Translations under genes and position numbers: made by a program
Part shown: one piece after another, positions 60,279 to 64,000 of the stretch
How the letters are laid out: every line of letters begins with the position of its first letter
How positions within the stretch are numbered: the stretch's first letter is position 1
The notes under the pieces: model-generated
Told to the model about the DNA's origin: nothing
What the model saw: the letters and a program-made list of their open reading frames with translations, nothing else
The model's database searches: none
Assembly (NCBI RefSeq): GCF_003438075.1
Contig: NZ_QSTA01000001.1
Coordinates: forward strand, 186,001 to 250,000
Source of the DNA: Eubacterium sp. OM08-24
Lineage (GTDB): Bacteria; Bacillota; Clostridia; Oscillospirales; Acutalibacteraceae
Length of the DNA stretch: 64,000 bases
Reading direction: 5' to 3'

Positions 60279-60854
60279 TCAGCTCTTTTTTGCAGTGTTG
60301 TAAGTGGCTATTGCGTCTATGTTGTCGAGTATAAATTGCTGAGCGTTGCTGTTGTATAGCACCACCTTGTATGTGCCGTACATACCCAACCGCTCTTGAG
60401 TTAATATGCCGAGCTGAGTGCCCTTTTCAGTCGGGAACTTATGATTTTTCCCTTTTTCGTCAGTAATGTATTCGAGAAAATCTATCTCTATGAGCCAATT
60501 TGTAATGCTTGTGGTTTTTAAGCCTTTCATTTCATCGGCATCTATCAAAGCGTTAATGTTCTTTGTGATTTCCGTAACAGTAATCGGCTCGTTTGTAAAG
60601 GGATAGCTTGCTAATTGCTGAGCGGTAATTGAAAACGGCGCTTTACTGCTTTTCTTTTTAGGAGAACCGGTATTGCCCTCAATAACATTTCTCAAAACAT
60701 CGGAGATGTAAAACAAGCATCTTGATATGTGTATATTATTTATGGTGTCGCTTTCGGGCACAATTTCATTTGTAACGGGATTGATTCCGTTTGCGAGTTT
60801 GTCTAAATATGATTTTGCTTTCAATAGCTTTTGGTTATCGTTCAAGTTTATCAC
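60279..60854 (-). CDS. Conserved Clostridial protein, unknown
   Basis: 191 residues from GTG 60854; a TTG at 60845 with AGGTG better placed is an alternative start. The N-terminus (LKAKSYLDKLANGINPVTNE) and ISRCLFYISDVLRNVIE are conserved in many Clostridial proteins. The middle (APFSITAQQLASYPF) and end look like a winged-helix domain (ITNWLIEIDFLEYITDEKGK). Possibly DNA- or RNA-linked; function unknown. Its own promoter lies at 60876-60905; 22 bases before the channel gene. Confidence 0.65.
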   Translation of the reverse strand: MINLNDNQKLLKAKSYLDKLANGINPVTNEIVPESDTINNIHISRCLFYISDVLRNVIEGNTGSPKKKSSKAPFSITAQQLASYPFTNEPITVTEITKNINALIDADEMKGLKTTSITNWLIEIDFLEYITDEKGKNHKFPTEKGTQLGILTQERLGMYGTYKVVLYNSNAQQFILDNIDAIATYNTAKKS

Positions 60855-60875
60855 CTACAATGATATGTTTAATAA

Positions 60876-60905
60876 ATTATACCATATTCCACAATAATAA
60901 TGCAA
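60876..60905 (-). promoter_or_regulatory. Leftward promoter of the unknown gene/channel pair
   Basis: On the minus strand TTGCAT (60905-60900), 18 bases, TATAAT (60881-60876) with TGG before it. Confidence 0.6.
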
Positions 60906-60942
60906 TTATTTCAGAAAAATTATGTTAAAAATTTGGGTAATA

Positions 60943-60951
60943 TGTTATAAT
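60943..60951 (+). promoter_or_regulatory. Extended -10 promoter of the WYL pair
   Basis: TGTTATAAT (TGn-TATAAT) 31 bases before the first WYL gene; no clear -35. Confidence 0.5.
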
Positions 60952-60981
60952 ATAAGTGATTTTGCGGTAGGAGGGATGATT

Positions 60982-62223
60982 ATGGCATTCAGCGAGCTTA
61001 TTAAGAATTTTTCAAAAATCAGAGAATACATGAGCCAATTCTTTGTTTATGGCTTTAAAAGCAGGAGCGAATACGACCAAAAGAGTGCAAGAAGTTACGA
61101 TAACGAGAAACGAAGAATTGAAAGCTGGCTCGGAGATTATATGTGTTTTCGCCAAGGCGCTGACGGGAAAAATGTTTTTATTGCACTTGACAGCAGAAAC
61201 ATTCCCGCAAATCCGCTCTATAAGGCATTTAAGGCAAAGAGTTTTACCGCAAACGATATAAATCTGCATTTTTTAATTCTTGATATTTTAACCGAAAATT
61301 CTGAACTTTCCGCAAGTGAAATTACCGACAGACTCTCAGCAGATTACTTCACCCACTTTGAAAACGCCAAAGAACCCGATGTGTCTACCGTACGAAAAAA
61401 GCTGAGGGAGTACGAAAAACTCGGTATTCTTACGGCTAAAAAGCAGGGCAATCAATTACTTTACAGCAAAAGCAATAGCGACATTGAGCTTGAGAGCTTC
61501 AAGGACGCCATTCAGTTTTACTCTGAAATTTCACCTATGGGCGTTGTCGGCTCATATTTGCTTGACAGATTTGAGAGTACAGACACGATATTTTATTTTA
61601 AGCACCACTATATTTTGCATATTCTCGAAAGCGAGGTATTGTATCTGATTTTGCAGGCGATAGGAGAGCAAAGGCAGATTACCGTTGAGAATTTTTCGAC
61701 AAGAACCAAAAACAAAACCGAGCATACGGTAGTGCCTTTTAAAATTCGTGTTAGCGTTACGAGTGGGCGGAGATATCTGGTGTGCTATCATATCCGTTTC
61801 AAAAAGATGATGACTTTTCGACTTGATTCTATAAAAAGTGTTAAGTTAGGCGAGGTGTTCGATGATTATAATTACTTTAAAGAAAAATCAGTGCAGTTTT
61901 CCAATCATTTGTGGGGTGTATCCTCAAACGATAACCGAAGTACCGAGCATATTGAAATGGTAATATATGTTGCAAATAACGAAAAATACATAGTTGACAG
62001 ACTTTACAGAGAAAAACGCAGCGGTACTGTTGCAAGGCTTGACAGCAACCATTACAAATTTACCGCAGATGTTTACGATGTAATGGAGATGACGCCTTGG
62101 ATACGCAGCTTTTACGGCAGAATTGTCAGTCTTGAAAGCTCAAACAAAGAATTAAAAAACAAAATTATTGATGATGTAAACGATATGGTAAGGCTATACG
62201 GAGGTGACGAAAATGCTCTTTAG
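60982..62223 (+). CDS. WYL-domain transcription regulator
   Basis: 413 residues from ATG 60982 (AGGAGGG upstream). N-terminal winged-helix parts (about 22-150; KSRSEYDQKSARSYDNEKRR, ADYFTHF...DVSTVRKKLREYEKLG) precede a WYL domain (about 195-330; VVPFKIRVSVTSGRRYLVCY, MMTFRLDSIKSVKLGEVFDD) and a WCX-like end. WYL domains sense nucleic acids or ligands and control DNA-damage or defence genes. Promotes or represses the locus to its right (inference). Overlaps the second WYL gene. Confidence 0.83.
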   Translation: MAFSELIKNFSKIREYMSQFFVYGFKSRSEYDQKSARSYDNEKRRIESWLGDYMCFRQGADGKNVFIALDSRNIPANPLYKAFKAKSFTANDINLHFLILDILTENSELSASEITDRLSADYFTHFENAKEPDVSTVRKKLREYEKLGILTAKKQGNQLLYSKSNSDIELESFKDAIQFYSEISPMGVVGSYLLDRFESTDTIFYFKHHYILHILESEVLYLILQAIGEQRQITVENFSTRTKNKTEHTVVPFKIRVSVTSGRRYLVCYHIRFKKMMTFRLDSIKSVKLGEVFDDYNYFKEKSVQFSNHLWGVSSNDNRSTEHIEMVIYVANNEKYIVDRLYREKRSGTVARLDSNHYKFTADVYDVMEMTPWIRSFYGRIVSLESSNKELKNKIIDDVNDMVRLYGGDENAL

Positions 62224-63124
62224 CGAGATTTACGGCAGTTATTACAATGCAGTTTCAAAGCTGATAGCCTGCGCAGTTGACGGCGATTTAACCGAAGAGA
62301 AGATGTATGAAATTGTAGACAAATACGCTTTTGCCGAAAGCGTTGTAAGTATTCCGACTGCCATTAAGAGCTGCGAGTGGAATTTGATTACCGAGGATAT
62401 GAAAACGCCAATCAAAAATAAACCGAGTATGCCTATTACCCTGCTTGAAAAAAGGTGGCTTAAATCCTTGCTTGATGATCCGAGAGTTAAGCTGTTTGAT
62501 ATAAACGCAAATGCACTTATAGGTATTGAGCCACTGTATAGCAGCGATATGTTCGATTATTACGATAGATTTGCTGACGGTGATGATTACGAAAATCCTG
62601 AGTATATCAAGATTTTCAGGCTTATTTTGACGGCAATTCGCAAAAAGCATAAACTGCTTATCCGATTTACTTCTCATAAAGACTTTCAGTATTCGATTAA
62701 AGTAATTCCTCATAGACTTGAATATTCCGAAAAGGACGATAAATTCAGATTGATTTGTGTAAATTCGCACCACACCTACACTGTCAACCTGTCGAGGATA
62801 ACTTCCTGCAAGCTGCTTGAAAAATATAAGCCATTTGAGGATAAAAAAGAAAGATGTGCTACCGGTAAACTTGTACTTGAACTTACTGATGAGAAAAACG
62901 CACTCGAAAGGGTAATGCACGAATTTTCTTATCTAAAAAAAGGAACCGAAAGGCTAAGCGATAATAAATACAGAATCAGTCTTGAATACGACAAGGGCGA
63001 TGGAACGGAAATTCTAATTCGTGTGCTTTCTTTTGGCACAAGGGTAAAGGTGATTTCGCCCCAAAGCCTAATAAATGAGCTGAAAAACAGAATAAACAAG
63101 CAAAAAAGTTGCGGACTATTTTAA
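62213..63124 (+). CDS. Second WYL-domain regulator
   Basis: 303 residues from ATG 62213 (GGAGGTGA upstream), overlapping the first gene by 11 bases. A helical N-terminus (LFSEIYGSYYNAVSKLIACA) precedes the WYL domain (about 140-220; KKHKLLIRFTSHKDFQYSIK, FRLICVNSHHTYTVNLSRIT) and a WCX-like C-terminus. Paired WYL proteins like PafB/PafC act as heteromers, so the two probably work together. Ends in a strong terminator. Confidence 0.8.
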   Translation: MLFSEIYGSYYNAVSKLIACAVDGDLTEEKMYEIVDKYAFAESVVSIPTAIKSCEWNLITEDMKTPIKNKPSMPITLLEKRWLKSLLDDPRVKLFDINANALIGIEPLYSSDMFDYYDRFADGDDYENPEYIKIFRLILTAIRKKHKLLIRFTSHKDFQYSIKVIPHRLEYSEKDDKFRLICVNSHHTYTVNLSRITSCKLLEKYKPFEDKKERCATGKLVLELTDEKNALERVMHEFSYLKKGTERLSDNKYRISLEYDKGDGTEILIRVLSFGTRVKVISPQSLINELKNRINKQKSCGLF

Positions 63125-63140
63125 GTTCGCAACTTTTTTT
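63102..63140 (+). terminator. Terminator after the WYL pair
   Basis: AAAAAAGTTGCG (63102-63113) pairs with CGCAACTTTTTT (63128-63139), the stem starting inside the WYL stop region. Confidence 0.82.
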
Positions 63141-63162
63141 CCACGATTTTCTAAATTCCGTT

Positions 63163-63310
63163 TGATATAATAACAGCATAAAAGCTCACACAGCAATTAC
63201 AGAGAAAATTTATATCACAACATTTAATATGTTATAAAATGAGCTTTGTTAAAGGTACAGTCAGCAATATTTTATAGCTTTGTCAACTTAGTTTTGAATT
63301 ATCGTACCTT
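63163..63310 (+). ncRNA. Candidate structured RNA upstream of the DUF2828 gene
   Basis: TGATATAAT (63163-63171) is an extended -10. Seven or so bases later begins AAAGCTCA (63181-63188), which pairs with TGAGCTTT (63240-63247). A second hairpin AAGGTAC (63252-63258) / GTACCTT (63304-63310) follows. Just inside each stem lies CAGCAAT, hinting at tandem related units. Could be a Y-RNA-like partner of the Ro-like protein or a 5' leader. Structure by eye only. Confidence 0.38.
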
Positions 63311-63336
63311 GTATTTTATTTTAAGGAGGGGTTTTC

Positions 63337-64000
63337 ATGTTGAAATACCTAAAAGCTGAAACTAACAAAACATTTACAGAAAACGGAGCAGTTGCCTTTA
63401 AGACAACAAATTCCGCCTGTCTTGATTTATTTTCAACAATAGGGGCTATGCGCAACAGCAGAGAAGACTCTGTTTTAAACAGTTTTTACTGCGCATACAG
63501 TGAAAACCCCGACTTAGCAATGAAAATACTTTTCTTTGCAAGAGATATTCGTGGAGGACTCGGCGAAAGAAAAGTATTCCGCCTTATTATTAATGACCTT
63601 GCAAAAAGGGGAAAAAGCTCGGTTTTAAAAAATCTGAGATATATCGCAGAGTATGGCAGATTTGACGACCTGCTTGTATTGCTTAATACAGATTGCGAGT
63701 GCGAGGCGGTTGAACTTATTAAAGCTCAGCTTGAAACCGATATAAAAAATATGAATAGCGGTAATCAGATTTCTCTGCTTGCAAAGTGGATGCCGTCGAT
63801 TAATGCGAGCAGTAAATCTGCTGTTGCCAATGCCAAAAAATTGGCAAATACTTTAGGCTATACAAAGGAGAAATACAGAAAAACGCTCAGTGCGTTGCGT
63901 GCACATCTAAAAATAGCAGAGAATAATCTGAGAACAGAGGACTTTACTTTTGATTATGAAAAATTGCCCTCAAAGGCGCTTTTTAAATACAGATTTGTAT
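63337..64000 (+). CDS. DUF2828/TROVE-like (Ro60-type) RNA-binding protein, 5' part
   Basis: At least 221 residues, open to the window end; AAGGAGG precedes ATG 63337. Sequence such as TTNSACLDLFSTIGAMRNSR, AMKILFFARDIRGGLGERKV, LRYIAEYGRFDDLLVLL and LLAKWMPSINASSKSAVANA matches the HEAT-repeat ring of DUF2828 proteins, relatives of TROVE/Ro60; a vWA domain should follow outside the window. Ro-type rings bind small structured RNAs and misfolded RNA. The WYL pair and structured RNA just upstream support an RNA-linked locus. Confidence 0.75.
   Translation, partial: MLKYLKAETNKTFTENGAVAFKTTNSACLDLFSTIGAMRNSREDSVLNSFYCAYSENPDLAMKILFFARDIRGGLGERKVFRLIINDLAKRGKSSVLKNLRYIAEYGRFDDLLVLLNTDCECEAVELIKAQLETDIKNMNSGNQISLLAKWMPSINASSKSAVANAKKLANTLGYTKEKYRKTLSALRAHLKIAENNLRTEDFTFDYEKLPSKALFKYRFV

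Noticed and set aside
1-64000. tRNA or rRNA genes, integration in a tRNA
   Set aside because: No cloverleaf or rRNA core sequence was recognised, and neither prophage end resembles a tRNA 3' end; a covariance search was not possible.

Overview
The window comes from a low-GC Gram-positive bacterium, most likely a gut Clostridia of the Ruminococcus/Oscillospiraceae type. Pointers are AGGAGG or GAAAGG ribosome sites, TTG/GTG starts, TATAAT promoters with extended TGn, an SPP1-like siphophage, a phage-style diversity-generating element and a Gram-positive capsule locus. No tRNA, rRNA or CRISPR array was recognised.

Layout. (1) 1-1725: host DNA with the 5' part of a secreted papain-like protease on the minus strand. 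(2) About 1726-40600: an integrated prophage of about 38.9 kb. The integrase and repressor run leftward; everything else runs rightward. Early and replication genes (3.9-18.4 kb) include two DNA methyltransferases, a hexapeptide-repeat protein, an SNF2-type helicase, a 3D-domain lipoprotein, HNH and VRR-NUC nucleases, a RecB-like nuclease fused to a Sak4-like ATPase, a DUF669 protein, a family B polymerase and a D5-type primase-helicase. A late regulator and a palindrome-overlapped promoter precede the packaging, head, tail and lysis genes (19.1-40.5 kb). (3) 40645-41623: a membrane-anchored SAM methyltransferase and a tiny minus-strand gene. (4) 42.0-58.9 kb: a capsule/exopolysaccharide operon with a phosphosugar transferase, glycosyltransferases, an EpsG-like polymerase, acetyltransferases, a pyruvyltransferase and a flippase. 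Its distal third is a graveyard of pseudogenes. (5) 59.0-64.0 kb: a ClC chloride channel and a small unknown gene (minus strand), then two WYL-domain regulators, a structured intergenic region and the start of a DUF2828/TROVE-like (Ro60-type) gene.

How it works together. A repressor controls two divergent promoters of nearly identical sequence, with GTAGAA-N5-TTCTAC operators; a perfect third copy sits downstream between two early regulators. The phage appears to have entered the -10 box of the host methyltransferase promoter and rebuilt it with a phage-supplied -35. Three long G tracts and an (AG)11 tract fall in phage methyltransferase and nuclease genes, pointing to phase variation. The tail-fibre gene ends in what looks like the variable region of a diversity-generating retroelement, followed by a probable fragment of its reverse transcriptase, so the element seems to have lost its template and most of its enzyme.

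Most interesting items: the relic diversity-generating retroelement (37.7-38.1 kb), the homopolymer-interrupted methyltransferase (5.0-5.6 kb), the integration site inside a promoter, the head protein with a zincin tail (22.5-24.1 kb), the inverted GTAACAGGTAACAC elements bracketing the early region, and the WYL pair-structured RNA-DUF2828 locus (61-64 kb). All functional calls rest on motif recognition by eye; no database search was run.
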